Source: Reichenbachiella faecimaris (GTDB taxonomy: Bacteria; Bacteroidota; Bacteroidia; Cytophagales; Cyclobacteriaceae). Taken from it: a stretch of DNA of 64,000 nt. Each line of letters opens with the position of its first letter. The stretch's first letter is position 1. The notes under the pieces are model-generated. The model was not told the origin of the DNA and did not search any database. It was given only the letters and a program-made list of their open reading frames with translations. The stretch is taken from contig NZ_FWYF01000003.1 in assembly GCF_900176375.1 (NCBI RefSeq), forward strand, positions 62,001 through 126,000. The letters are read 5' to 3'. Shown one piece after another: positions 1 through 8,685 of this stretch. A program made the translations under genes and the position numbers.

Positions 1-189
1 GCTAGAAATTTTAATCCTCCTATGGCCATGGCGGGACGAATTACTATTGCTGAAGTAGATGAACTGGTAGAGCCAGGAGAATTGGATCCAAACTTTATTC
101 ATACCCCTGGTATTTTTGTTCAAAGAATTTTCCAAGGCAAGAATTATGAAAAGCGAATCGAACAGCGAACCGTGCGTTCAAGAAACTAA
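1..189 (+). CDS. scoA: 3-oxoacid CoA-transferase subunit A, C-terminal part (cut by window edge)
   Basis: Reading frame 1 is open from the first base to a TAA at 187-189 and gives about 62 residues. The tail contains [11 protein letters not shown] and [11 protein letters not shown], which I recognise as the conserved C-terminus of the A subunit of succinyl-CoA:3-oxoacid CoA-transferase. The family moves CoA between succinyl-CoA and acetoacetate in ketone-body or branched-chain catabolism, in the cytoplasm, as an A/B heteromer. The B subunit follows after 25 bases. The start lies outside the window, so length and N-terminal motifs cannot be judged. Confidence 0.85.
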   Translation, partial: ARNFNPPMAMAGRITIAEVDELVEPGELDPNFIHTPGIFVQRIFQGKNYEKRIEQRTVRSRN

Positions 190-214
190 ACTCCCTTCCC
201 AAAGAATAAATATA

Positions 215-868
215 ATGTTAGACAAGACAGGAATAGCTAAAAGAATAGCACAAGAACTACAAAATGGTTGGTACGTCAACCTGGGCATTGGAATTCCGAC
301 ATTAGTAGCCAATTATATCCCAGAAGGAATTGAGGTAGAATTTCAATCCGAAAATGGGATACTTGGTATGGGCCCGTTTCCTTATGAAGGAGAAGAAGAT
401 GCAGATATGATCAATGCCGGAAAGCAAACAGTTACCCTTCTGAAGGGTGCATCCATTTTTGATTCCTCTACCAGTTTTGCCATGATTAGAGGCCAGCACG
501 TCCAACTGACAGTTTTGGGTGCTATGGAGGTTTCCGAAAATGGCGACATTGCCAACTGGAAAATACCTGGCCGTATGGTGAAAGGTATGGGAGGAGCCAT
601 GGATCTGGTAGCATCCGCGGAAAATATCATCGTGGCCATGATGCACACCAATAAGGCAGGAGAATCCAAGATATTGAAAAAATGCACGTTGCCATTGACA
701 GGTGTTGGATGCGTCAAAAAAATTGTGACCAATATGGCTGTTTTGGACGTCACTCCTGATGGATTCCAATTGATAGAACGCGCACCTGGCGTTTCTGTTG
801 AAGAAATTCAAAAAGCCACAGAAGGGACTTTAATTATAGAAGGAGAAATTCCAGAAATGAGAATATGA
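215..868 (+). CDS. scoB: 3-oxoacid CoA-transferase subunit B
   Basis: A 217-residue protein, the usual length for this subunit. I chose the ATG at 215 ([13 protein letters not shown]) because the family starts there; an in-frame extension to a TTG at 116 would overlap the A subunit and adds unfamiliar residues. The active-site segment [10 protein letters not shown] is present, with Glu46 as the expected residue that forms the glutamyl-CoA intermediate, and GIGIPT and GAMDLV are also typical. Together with the upstream A subunit it should form a cytoplasmic enzyme converting acetoacetate and succinyl-CoA to acetoacetyl-CoA and succinate. The pair is a clear operon. I see no frameshift or missing motif. 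Confidence 0.92.
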   Translation: MLDKTGIAKRIAQELQNGWYVNLGIGIPTLVANYIPEGIEVEFQSENGILGMGPFPYEGEEDADMINAGKQTVTLLKGASIFDSSTSFAMIRGQHVQLTVLGAMEVSENGDIANWKIPGRMVKGMGGAMDLVASAENIIVAMMHTNKAGESKILKKCTLPLTGVGCVKKIVTNMAVLDVTPDGFQLIERAPGVSVEEIQKATEGTLIIEGEIPEMRI

Positions 869-911
869 TCTTCTCCAAAGGTTTAGACCTTTGAAAAAGA
901 TTTATGACAAG

Positions 912-945
912 AGCAGGAAGGCTTTCATGTCCTCCTGCTTTTTTG
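912..945 (+). terminator. Rho-independent terminator after scoB
   Basis: AGCAGG and an AGG/CCT extension pair with CCTGCT over a short loop, followed by six T residues from 939. A second small hairpin (CAAAGG / CCTTTG, 876-893) sits between it and the scoB stop codon. Position and polarity fit the end of the scoAB transcript. Confidence 0.8.
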
Positions 946-977
946 TTTCTTTGCAGCGCTTAATTGTTCCTTTTTTG

Positions 978-1070
978 AGGCGGATAAGATCTCTCCCACA
1001 GGTCGAGATGACAAGCGAGCACTCAAAATAGTTGTCATTTCGACGAAAACGATCCGCCGAAGCGGAAAAT
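978..1070. repeat. Inverted-repeat (REP-like) intergenic element
   Basis: The outer arms GGCGGAT (979-985) and ATCCGCC (1052-1058) and the inner arms TCGAGATGACAA (1003-1014) and TTGTCATTTCGA (1032-1043) are reverse complements, with one or two mismatches in the inner pair. The word GTCATTTCGAC is, from my knowledge, the core of a dispersed intergenic repeat seen in many Bacteroidota genomes. No other full copy is visible in this window, so its repeat nature in this genome is inference. It lies between the scoB terminator and gldC. Confidence 0.5.
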
Positions 1071-1087
1071 TCTATACATCATATAAA

Positions 1088-1411
1088 ATGAAAAAATCAA
1101 AGATCAATATTGAGGTCACACTCGACGAGCAAAATATACCAGAAGACATTCAATGGTCAGCTGAAGATGCTGGAGCCGAGAAGCAAAAAACCAAGTCAAT
1201 TTCTATTGGAATTTGGGATGAAAAGAAGAGAGATACACTCATGCTCGATCTTTGGACCAAGGACATGAATGTGGACGAAATGAAACAATTTCACATCAAC
1301 CTTTTGGGCAGCTCAGCAAGCACGCTTTTGTCGGCTACTGGTGACGAGTTTATGTCGTCCGAAATTTCCAATCTATGTGAAAAATTAGTGCAATATCTGA
1401 GTGAAAAGTAG
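1088..1411 (+). CDS. gldC: Gliding motility protein GldC
   Basis: A 107-residue protein, the normal size for GldC. It has the family's charged beta-rich start (KINIEVTLDE), an IPEDIQWSAEDAG segment and the diagnostic LWTKDMNVDEMKQF. In Flavobacterium johnsoniae GldC supports gliding and is thought to act with the GldB lipoprotein; it has no signal peptide and should be cytoplasmic. It is monocistronic here: a terminator and an inverted-repeat element lie upstream, and a receptor gene with its own upstream gap lies downstream. It is the most direct sequence sign that the organism glides. Confidence 0.9.
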   Translation: MKKSKINIEVTLDEQNIPEDIQWSAEDAGAEKQKTKSISIGIWDEKKRDTLMLDLWTKDMNVDEMKQFHINLLGSSASTLLSATGDEFMSSEISNLCEKLVQYLSEK

Positions 1412-1540
1412 TATGCATGCATAATTTTTATTGAAAATCACTATTAGGTGCTTAATCAAGGCTGATTTTATATTTTTTTCTTTAATATTAGAGACCCGAA
1501 TCTGTTTTTTGGGGCTTAATGATCAGCAAAACACTTAATA

Positions 1541-4411
1541 ATGATTAATATGAGTAAACTTTTTACTAAGCGATTTTATCTGAGTTTAGCACTCGTAGCA
1601 CTGATGACTTTTGGTGCGCAGGCGCAAACCAGTATATCAGGAAGTGTTGTGGATAGCAACACTAAGGATCCCTTACTAGGGGTTAGTATTCTAGTCAAGG
1701 GAAAAGTAGTAGGTACCATCTCGGATACCGACGGTAACTTCTCACTCAATGTTTCTTCTGCACCTCCACTCACACTTATCTTTTCGATGGTGGGTTACAG
1801 TGCCACGGAAATAGAAATTAGTGATGCGAGTGTCCAAGGACTTGAAGTGAATCTAGAAGAATCTTCTATTATGGGACAAGAGGTAGTAGTATCTGCTTCC
1901 AGAGTAGAAGAGTCGGTGATGCAGTCACCAGTTTCCATTGAAAAAATGGACGTCCTAGCCATAAAAAACACACCTTCAGTCAATTTCTATGATGCCTTGC
2001 AAGGCTTTAAAGGAGTAGACATGAGTGCACAGAGTTTGACCTTCAAATCTGTGAACGCCAGAGGGTTTGGAGCAAATGGTAATACGCGATTTGTACAATT
2101 GATAGATGGGATAGACAATCAAGCACCAGGCCTGAACTTTGCTGTGGGTAACATAGTAGGTATTAACGACTTGGATCTAGAAAGTGCTGAAATGATTCCT
2201 GGAGCAGCTTCTGCGCTTTATGGGCCCAATGCATTAAATGGTATTTTATTACTTAACAGTAAAAGTCCATTTGACTATCAGGGATTGAGTGCTTATGCAA
2301 AAGTAGGCGTGAACCATGTAGATGGAGAAGATGATGACCCTGCCATATACAACGACTATGGGATCAGATATGCCAAAGCCTTCAATAATAAGTTAGCTTT
2401 TAAAGTCACAGCTTCATATATAGGCGCACAGGACTTTAGAGGAGTAGATTCCAGAGACCAAAGCTCTACAACAAATGGTGTAGAACATGGTGGTTCAGTA
2501 GAGACTACTGGTAGAACAAGAGCCAATAATAGAACTTATGATGGCGTAAACACTTATGGAGACTTTGGATATAATCTAGGTCTCGTCCCCCTTGCGGGTA
2601 CGCCTTTAGAGGCAGTGCCTACCTTGATACCATCTGGCTCAGATGGAGCATTTACACCTACTGGATTTGCAGAATCTTCTTATGTAGATAACACTACAGA
2701 GAGTATCAAATTGGGTGGTGCACTGCACTACAGGGTTACTGATAATATGGAAGTATTTGGGCAGTTCAACTGGGGCTCAGGTAGTACGGTTTATACTGCC
2801 AATGATAGATTTGTATTGGATAACTTCTCCATCTGGACGGCCAAGTTAGAATTGAGGGGATCTAATTTTTATTTAAGAGGTTATACCACACACGAAGATT
2901 CGGGTGATACCTATGCGGCAAATACATTAGCATCATTGATGAATAGAAATTATATACCTGACTATGTCACGGGATTTGGAGGTGCGAGAGTCGCTGGTAA
3001 TGACATTGAAAACTCACATGCCATTGCACGTGCTTATGCTGATAACCTTCAGCAGAATTATGCGCCTGGAACTCAACGGTGGGATGAAGAAACCAAAGTA
3101 TTGAGAGAGACTTCAATTTTCGAAGGGGGAGCTAAGTTTAAGGATGCTTCAAGTATGAATCATTTTGAAGGAAGTTATAATTTTTCAGATATGATCGACT
3201 TTGCTGAAGTGATTGTAGGTGGTAACTATAGACAGTACAACTTGGAATCAGAGGGAACTTTGTTTGCACTCAATGATGACGGCAGTGAGCAATCATTTTC
3301 AGAATTTGGTGGGTATGCACAGATTTCAAAGGCCTTCTTAGAAGATCGATTGAAAGTGCAGGCATCTGGCCGATATGACAAGAATGAAAATTTTGATGGA
3401 CAGTTTTCTCCTAGAGTGTCTGTAGTAGGTACTGTTGCGGGAAACCACAATTTCCGCGGGTCATTCCAGAAAGGTTTTAGAATTCCTACCACTCAGGATC
3501 AATTCATTGATTTGGACGTGCAAACCAGAAGACTGATTGGTAGTAACCAATTGTTGGTTGACAGATACAACTTTAGGACTAATACGGTTTACACAGAAGC
3601 GAGTATCGCAGCGGCAAGAACAGCAGCAGCGGGTGGTGACGCAAATGCAAGAGATTTATTAGTTACTCCAGATAAAGTCAATGATGAATTCAAAACTGAG
3701 AAAATCAAAACTTTTGAAATTGGCTACAGAGGTCTATTCTTAGAAGACCGTTTGATGATTGATGCTTATTACTATCACAGTACTTATCAAGACTTTATTG
3801 CAGAAATTACTTTCGGTCAGGCAGTGGATGCTTCCGATGGAACCAACGCAGACGGATTTGATCCGGCACCTGGATTCGATCCAGACTCTGATGCGGGTCA
3901 AGATGCCATTATTGGCAATGCAGTACCTGGCGGAAGAATCCAGAATTATGGATTTGATACCAATGCAGATGGCGACATCAAGTCACATGGCTGGGGTCTG
4001 CAAGCTGATTATTCACTTGGCAGAGGCTATACGGCCAGTGGAAACGTGGCCTACAATGAACTATTGGATGATGATGATTTGGTAGCTCAAGGTTTCAGAT
4101 CATCTTATAACACTCCAAAATATAGATTCAACCTTTCTTTGGCCAATAGAAACGTAGTGGAAAACTTTGGCTTTAGCTTAGCATATAGATGGCAGCAGGC
4201 CTTCTTCTGGGATTCATCATTTGGTCAGGGTGTTGTGCCAGCTTTTGGGACTTTAGATGCACAGGTGAGTTACAAGATTCCAAGTATCAAATCAATCGTG
4301 AAAGTTGGAGGTAGCAATGTGCTCAATGAGAGATATACTACTTCTTTTGGAAATCCAAGAATGGGTGCGATTTATTATGTATCTATCACATTTGATGAAT
4401 TCTTAAACTAA
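1541..4411 (+). CDS. TonB-dependent outer-membrane receptor with carboxypeptidase-like N-terminal domain
   Basis: A 956-residue receptor. The signal peptide is clear (SLALVALMTFGAQAQ); the first ATG at 1541 or the one at 1550 could be used, and 1550 gives the more usual MSKLFTKRF start. Residues about 30-115 form a CarboxypepD_reg-like domain (SGSVVDSNTKDPLLGVSILV), about 120-240 the plug (VVVSASRVEES, GANGNTRFVQLIDGI, GPNALNGILLL), and the rest is a 22-strand-type barrel ending in Phe-Leu-Asn. It is not paired with a SusD; the next gene, 13 bases away, encodes an SGNH-hydrolase lipoprotein, so the two probably act on one ester-containing ligand. The substrate cannot be read from sequence; a siderophore or lipid-like compound is possible. 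Confidence 0.9.
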   Translation: MINMSKLFTKRFYLSLALVALMTFGAQAQTSISGSVVDSNTKDPLLGVSILVKGKVVGTISDTDGNFSLNVSSAPPLTLIFSMVGYSATEIEISDASVQGLEVNLEESSIMGQEVVVSASRVEESVMQSPVSIEKMDVLAIKNTPSVNFYDALQGFKGVDMSAQSLTFKSVNARGFGANGNTRFVQLIDGIDNQAPGLNFAVGNIVGINDLDLESAEMIPGAASALYGPNALNGILLLNSKSPFDYQGLSAYAKVGVNHVDGEDDDPAIYNDYGIRYAKAFNNKLAFKVTASYIGAQDFRGVDSRDQSSTTNGVEHGGSVETTGRTRANNRTYDGVNTYGDFGYNLGLVPLAGTPLEAVPTLIPSGSDGAFTPTGFAESSYVDNTTESIKLGGALHYRVTDNMEVFGQFNWGSGSTVYTANDRFVLDNFSIWTAKLELRGSNFYLRGYTTHEDSGDTYAANTLASLMNRNYIPDYVTGFGGARVAGNDIENSHAIARAYADNLQQNYAPGTQRWDEETKVLRETSIFEGGAKFKDASSMNHFEGSYNFSDMIDFAEVIVGGNYRQYNLESEGTLFALNDDGSEQSFSEFGGYAQISKAFLEDRLKVQASGRYDKNENFDGQFSPRVSVVGTVAGNHNFRGSFQKGFRIPTTQDQFIDLDVQTRRLIGSNQLLVDRYNFRTNTVYTEASIAAARTAAAGGDANARDLLVTPDKVNDEFKTEKIKTFEIGYRGLFLEDRLMIDAYYYHSTYQDFIAEITFGQAVDASDGTNADGFDPAPGFDPDSDAGQDAIIGNAVPGGRIQNYGFDTNADGDIKSHGWGLQADYSLGRGYTASGNVAYNELLDDDDLVAQGFRSSYNTPKYRFNLSLANRNVVENFGFSLAYRWQQAFFWDSSFGQGVVPAFGTLDAQVSYKIPSIKSIVKVGGSNVLNERYTTSFGNPRMGAIYYVSITFDEFLN

Positions 4412-4424
4412 TAAAGAGAACAAG

Positions 4425-5975
4425 ATGAAAAATTTTAAAATATATACATTAATACTTGTCTCTGCATGTATCGCATTTTCATGTGATGAGGAGGATAAGT
4501 TGATTACAGATATCCTTACAGAAAATCCATTGCCAGTGCCAACGGGTGACCCAGGAGAACTTGATTTGAGTACTTATGTCGCTATCGGGAATTCACTAAC
4601 GGCAGGATTTCAAGACAATGCATTATATACTGACGGGCAAATCAATGCTTTTCCAGCTTATCTGACCACGCAGTTTAGCGCTCAAGGAGTTGGTGGAGGA
4701 GACTATGTCTATCCAGATATCAATTCTGAAAATGGATATTCTGGAACGGATGGCACTAATCTTTTTGGTAAGTACATACTTAATATTACGGAGCTGGGAA
4801 TTGAAATTAGTGCTGGTGAAAATAATATTGGCTTAAGAGCCACTGAAGATGAAATAGAAGCGCTGACCAATTTTGGTGTTCCTGGAGCGACTATTTCAGA
4901 TTTGGATGATGCTTCTTTTGCAAATCCATACTTTTTGAGATTCTCATCTAATCCACTAAATGTTTCAATATTGGATGATGTGGTTGCTAGAAACCCAACA
5001 TTCATCTCTTTATGGATTGGATCTAATGATTATTTAGGATATGCTTTAGGTGGAGCAGCTAGTGGAGCGCCTACTGATGTTGCAACATTTCAAACTATGT
5101 TTACGAATCACATGACTAAACTAGCAGGTACTGGAGCAAAAGGAGTGGTATTAAATCTACCGCCTGTAACATTAATTCCATATTTCAGAGCCGTCCCATA
5201 TAATGCAGTGCCATTGACCGATCAATCAGACGTAGATGATCTAAATGCTGCAACTGCATTTGGCGGATACAACGCTGCACTGGATGGTATAGCAGCCATG
5301 GATCCAAATTTTTCTCAAGAGGATGCAGACGAAAGAAAAGTAACTTATAGTCTTGGAGCTAACCCAGTCTTGATAAAGGATACTGATTTAGTAGACCTAA
5401 CTACAACATTAGCCGGCATCAATCCTGCATTGGCACTATATGGCCAAACGAGACAAGCAAATGAAAATGATTTGATTTTGCTACCAGCGTCTACCTTAAT
5501 AGGAACTGATGCAGAAGGGTTGCCAGATGTACCAATAGGAGTAGCTAATCCTCTTGGAGATGAGTATGTATTAACTTTTAGCGAACAAGTTGAAGTGATT
5601 ACAGCTAGAGCTACTTTCAACGGGGTGATTAGTGCAGTATTAGCCAATTCAGCATTTTCGAATTTCAAACTTGTTGATATTCAACCATTTTTTGCAGATG
5701 CATTTGGCTTGTCTGCAGCTCAGGCTACAGCTTTGGCACTTACATCTGATGCTATAGCTGCAGCAGATGGTGTGCTTGGAATTGAATATCAAGGGTTTGA
5801 TTATTCGCCAGATTTTACGCCCAACGGTTTATGGTCAAACGATGGAGTACACCCAAATCCGAGAGGTCATGCGATTGTTGCCAATGAAATTATCGAAACA
5901 ATGAATGAGACTTGGAGTGCAGATATCCCGACGGTTACTGTCAATCAAAAGAGAGCCTCACCTTTTACTCAGTAA
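4425..5975 (+). CDS. SGNH/GDSL-type hydrolase lipoprotein
   Basis: A 516-residue protein with a lipoprotein signal (ACIAFSC, lipidated Cys20), so it should sit on the outer membrane. SGNH blocks are visible: AIGNSLTAG with the nucleophile Ser57 (block I carries Asn where GDSL enzymes have Asp), WIGSNDYLG (block III) and DGVHPNPRGH near the C-terminus with catalytic Asp and His (block V). The family hydrolyses acyl or acetyl esters. It is about 150-200 residues longer than a minimal SGNH enzyme, with a large insert between blocks III and V. It is co-transcribed with the upstream receptor and followed by a strong terminator, so the two form a complete operon. The true substrate is unknown. Confidence 0.85.
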   Translation: MKNFKIYTLILVSACIAFSCDEEDKLITDILTENPLPVPTGDPGELDLSTYVAIGNSLTAGFQDNALYTDGQINAFPAYLTTQFSAQGVGGGDYVYPDINSENGYSGTDGTNLFGKYILNITELGIEISAGENNIGLRATEDEIEALTNFGVPGATISDLDDASFANPYFLRFSSNPLNVSILDDVVARNPTFISLWIGSNDYLGYALGGAASGAPTDVATFQTMFTNHMTKLAGTGAKGVVLNLPPVTLIPYFRAVPYNAVPLTDQSDVDDLNAATAFGGYNAALDGIAAMDPNFSQEDADERKVTYSLGANPVLIKDTDLVDLTTTLAGINPALALYGQTRQANENDLILLPASTLIGTDAEGLPDVPIGVANPLGDEYVLTFSEQVEVITARATFNGVISAVLANSAFSNFKLVDIQPFFADAFGLSAAQATALALTSDAIAAADGVLGIEYQGFDYSPDFTPNGLWSNDGVHPNPRGHAIVANEIIETMNETWSADIPTVTVNQKRASPFTQ

Positions 5976-5997
5976 AAATATAATTACAAATGATTTA

Positions 5998-6029
5998 AAA
6001 ACCCTGACGGGATCGTCAGGGTTTTTTTG
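5998..6029 (+). terminator. Rho-independent terminator
   Basis: A perfect stem ACCCTGACG / CGTCAGGGT with the four-base loop GGAT, extended by A:T pairs and followed by seven T residues. It ends the receptor-SGNH operon. Confidence 0.95.
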
Positions 6030-6385
6030 TGTTTTTTTGAAAAAAGAATGATTGGCTTCTGGGTCATTTCACTTGTAGAGGTGGTGGCAAAAGTGATAAC
6101 TCTTGGTAAAACATTTGGATATACCAGTATGACATAAAATGTTATGCACGCATACTATATTTTAGAAAATCTTCTGTATTTTAGAGGAATGGAAACTAAC
6201 CCAAAACGCTTTCCTTCTGAAGTGGTTTCAATACACCTACTCCACAAGAGTTACTCCTTGGACAACGCTGATGTCTCTGCGAGATATTCTCAGAGTCCCT
6301 TACACGTGAGTCTGAGAGGAAGAAAACAGTCAAGGTTTGTACCCTCACAAGCCTTCAGCGAAAATCGAGAGGCAAATTTTGAACA
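6030..6385. other. Intergenic stretch with no recognised gene
   Basis: About 355 bases between the receptor operon terminator and the tRNA-Phe terminator. An open frame runs through it on the plus strand into the tRNA gene, but it has no recognisable protein features and reads straight through the tRNA, so I do not call it. I see no conserved motif here. Confidence 0.6.
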
Positions 6386-6418
6386 TAAAAAAAGGGTTTC
6401 TGAATCAGAAACCCTTTC
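6386..6418 (-). terminator. Rho-independent terminator of tRNA-Phe
   Basis: On the minus strand AAAGGGTTTC and GAAACCCTTT pair around TGATTCA and are followed by a T-run (A-run at 6385-6393 on the plus strand). It lies just beyond the 3' end of the tRNA. Confidence 0.88.
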
Positions 6419-6424
6419 GTTACT

Positions 6425-6500
6425 TGGTGGTGATGAGTGGGCTCGAACCACCGACTCACGGATTTTCAGTCCGATGCTCTACCAACTGAGCTACATCACC
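6425..6500 (-). tRNA. tRNA-Phe (anticodon GAA)
   Basis: On the minus strand the acceptor arms GGTGATG and CATCACC pair perfectly. They are followed by discriminator A and an encoded CCA. The D-arm GCTCAGTTGGTAGAGC, the anticodon arm TCGGA-CTGAAAA-TCCGT with anticodon GAA, and the T-arm GGTGG-TTCGAGC-CCACT are all intact. The length with CCA is 76 nt. Confidence 0.97.
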
Positions 6501-6584
6501 GCGTTAACGAGGCACAAAAGTAAAAATAATTGTTAATGCCACAAACATTTTAAGAGATATTTGAAATAAAAAAATAGGGAGAAT

Positions 6585-7892
6585 ATGACATGGATTTTAC
6601 AAGTAGTTTTTGTGGCTGTTGTAGCCGTTCCGATCTACTTTTTGATAAGAAGAATTAAGCAGATCAGAAGTAATATTTTACTGGGCAAGGAGTTGGATCG
6701 AAGCGATCGACCAGGTGATAGATGGAAGGCCATGATGCTAATTGCTTTTGGCCAAAAGAAAATGTTCAAAAAGCCAATTCCAGCCTTTTTGCATTTGCTG
6801 ATCTATGTAGGTTTTTTGGTCATCAATTTGGAAGTACTTGAATTTATGATTGATGGTTTGCTTGGTACGCATAGGATTTTTGCGCCATACTTAGGATCAT
6901 TTTATAACGTGGCCATGAACTTCTTTGAGTTTCTGGCGCTAGGTGTATTAATCTCATGTATCGCTTTTCTCGTCAGAAGAAATATTATCCGGGTGCCAAG
7001 ATTCACCAAGCCAGAAATGAAAGGCTGGCCAGCCATGGATGGCAATCTTATTTTGATCATAGAGTGTGTACTTATGTTTGCCATCTTAAAGATGAATGCG
7101 GCAGATCAAATTTTGCAGAGCAGAGGTGTTGCGGGTTATGTGAATACGGGTGATTTGATGATTTCAAGCTTGTTCATCCCGTTATTTCAAAATTTCTCTG
7201 ATAGCTTTTTGGTCATCATAGAACGTGGTGCCTGGTGGTTTCATATTGTTGGCATTTTTGCCTTTGCTGTTTATATAACTTACTCTAAGCATCTTCATAT
7301 TTTTCTCGCTTTCCCAAATACCTACTATTCGAATCTAGAACCCAAAGGTAAAATCCATAATATGAATGCTGTGACTGCGGAAGTGAAATCCATGTTGGGC
7401 ATGCCTGTGGAGGGAGCTGGAGCCCCCCCTGCAGAGGTAGGAACATTTGGAGCTAAAGACGCAACTGATTTGAGCTGGAAGAGTTTGATGGAAGCCTATT
7501 CGTGTACTGAGTGTGGACGCTGCACAGCTGAGTGTCCAGCAAATCAGACAGGAAAATTGCTTTCACCAAGAAAGGTAATGATGGATACACGTGATCGGAT
7601 AGAAGACATTGGCGCAGGAAAGGGAGAAGGCCAAAGATTATTGGGTGATTTTATTACTAAGGAAGAAATCAATGCCTGTACGAGTTGCAACGCTTGCACA
7701 GAGGCGTGCCCTATCAACATTGATCCATTATCAATCATATTAGAAATGAAACGTTACGTGGCCATGGAAGAGTCTGGTTCTCCTGCCTCCTGGAATTCCA
7801 TGTTTTCCAATATTGAAACCAATTTTGCCCCTTGGAAATTCTCTCCAACTGATAGATTCAACTGGGCACAAGATTTAAACGACAAAAACTAA
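6585..7892 (+). CDS. Membrane-anchored Fe-S oxidoreductase (HdrC-like dicluster ferredoxin fused to membrane domain)
   Basis: A 435-residue protein. The N-terminal half has about five to six hydrophobic helices (for example around residues 5-22, 67-90, 105-130, 210-235), like a NarI/HdrE-type quinone-reacting domain. The C-terminal half has two 4Fe-4S motifs, CTECGRCTAECP and CTSCNACTEACP, separated by about 55 residues. The next gene encodes the CCG-domain partner. By family knowledge such pairs carry electrons between a soluble donor (lactate, glycolate, ETF or other flavoproteins) and menaquinone. Fused versions are known as ETF:menaquinone oxidoreductases, but the donor here cannot be read from the sequence. 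The tRNA-Phe upstream is on the other strand. Confidence 0.85.
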   Translation: MTWILQVVFVAVVAVPIYFLIRRIKQIRSNILLGKELDRSDRPGDRWKAMMLIAFGQKKMFKKPIPAFLHLLIYVGFLVINLEVLEFMIDGLLGTHRIFAPYLGSFYNVAMNFFEFLALGVLISCIAFLVRRNIIRVPRFTKPEMKGWPAMDGNLILIIECVLMFAILKMNAADQILQSRGVAGYVNTGDLMISSLFIPLFQNFSDSFLVIIERGAWWFHIVGIFAFAVYITYSKHLHIFLAFPNTYYSNLEPKGKIHNMNAVTAEVKSMLGMPVEGAGAPPAEVGTFGAKDATDLSWKSLMEAYSCTECGRCTAECPANQTGKLLSPRKVMMDTRDRIEDIGAGKGEGQRLLGDFITKEEINACTSCNACTEACPINIDPLSIILEMKRYVAMEESGSPASWNSMFSNIETNFAPWKFSPTDRFNWAQDLNDKN

Positions 7893-7896
7893 GCAG

Positions 7897-8685
7897 ATGA
7901 GCGAAACTATAAAAGCACCAACTGTAGCTGAATTGCAAGCTAAAGGCGAGACACCAGAAATTTTGTTTTGGGTAGGATGTGCCGGATCATTTGATGATAG
8001 ATATAAAAGAGTGACTGTGGCCTTCACTAAAATATTGAATAAGCTCAATGTGAATTTTGCAGTGTTGGGACCAGAAGAAAGTTGTACTGGAGATCCAGCC
8101 AGGAGAGCAGGTAATGAGTTTTTGTTTCAGATGCAAGCTATGGCCAATATTCAGCTATTGGATATGTATCAAGTAAAGAAAATAGTAACAGCCTGTCCGC
8201 ATTGTTTTAATACTTTGAAAAATGAATACCCAGATTTAGGCGGCAACTATGAAGTAATTCATCACACTACTTTTCTACAGGAGTTGCTGGACGAGGGTAA
8301 ATTGAAAGTCAGCGGAGGTTCATTCAAAGGCCAAAAAATTACTTATCACGATTCTTGCTACCTAGGCCGTGCCAATGATATCTACGAGGCGCCTCGCAAT
8401 GTGCTGAAATCATTAGATGCGGATCTGGTAGAAATGAAGCGTTGTAAAACCAAAGGGCTATGCTGTGGTGCTGGTGGTGGTCAGATGTTTAAAGATGCAG
8501 AGTCTGGTGACAAAGAAATCAACATAGAACGGACTGAGGAGGCCTTGGGAACGGGTGCCAAAGTGATTGCTTCTGGATGCCCATTCTGCATGACCATGCT
8601 ATCTGATGGCGTAAAAAACAAGGAAAAGGAAGGTGAAGTTCAGGTGAAGGATATTGCGGAGTTGCTGGATGAAGCAATGGACTAA
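7897..8685 (+). CDS. CCG-domain Fe-S protein (HdrB/LutA-like)
   Basis: A 262-residue soluble protein with two cysteine-rich CCG domains. The first has WVGCAGS, EESCTGDPARRAGNE and ACPHC; the second has HDSCYLGR, LCCGAGGGQM and GCPFCMTM, the full CX(n)CCG...CXXC pattern that binds a non-cubane 4Fe-4S cluster in HdrB. It starts four bases after the stop of the membrane Fe-S gene, so the two are surely one operon and probably one complex on the inner face of the membrane. It should be the site where a two-electron couple meets the ferredoxin chain. The stop codon overlaps the end of the convergent TPR gene by four bases. Confidence 0.87.
   Translation: MSETIKAPTVAELQAKGETPEILFWVGCAGSFDDRYKRVTVAFTKILNKLNVNFAVLGPEESCTGDPARRAGNEFLFQMQAMANIQLLDMYQVKKIVTACPHCFNTLKNEYPDLGGNYEVIHHTTFLQELLDEGKLKVSGGSFKGQKITYHDSCYLGRANDIYEAPRNVLKSLDADLVEMKRCKTKGLCCGAGGGQMFKDAESGDKEINIERTEEALGTGAKVIASGCPFCMTMLSDGVKNKEKEGEVQVKDIAELLDEAMD

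Noticed and set aside
302..811. Long minus-strand open frames opposite scoB
   Set aside because: They are antisense to a well-conserved enzyme; composition is that of a shadow frame.
3759..4085. 108-codon frame inside the first receptor gene
   Set aside because: Shifted frame within a conserved barrel region; no independent start signal.
6144..6536. Open frame of 130 codons on the plus strand
   Set aside because: It runs antisense through the complete tRNA-Phe gene and its terminator and has no protein-like features.
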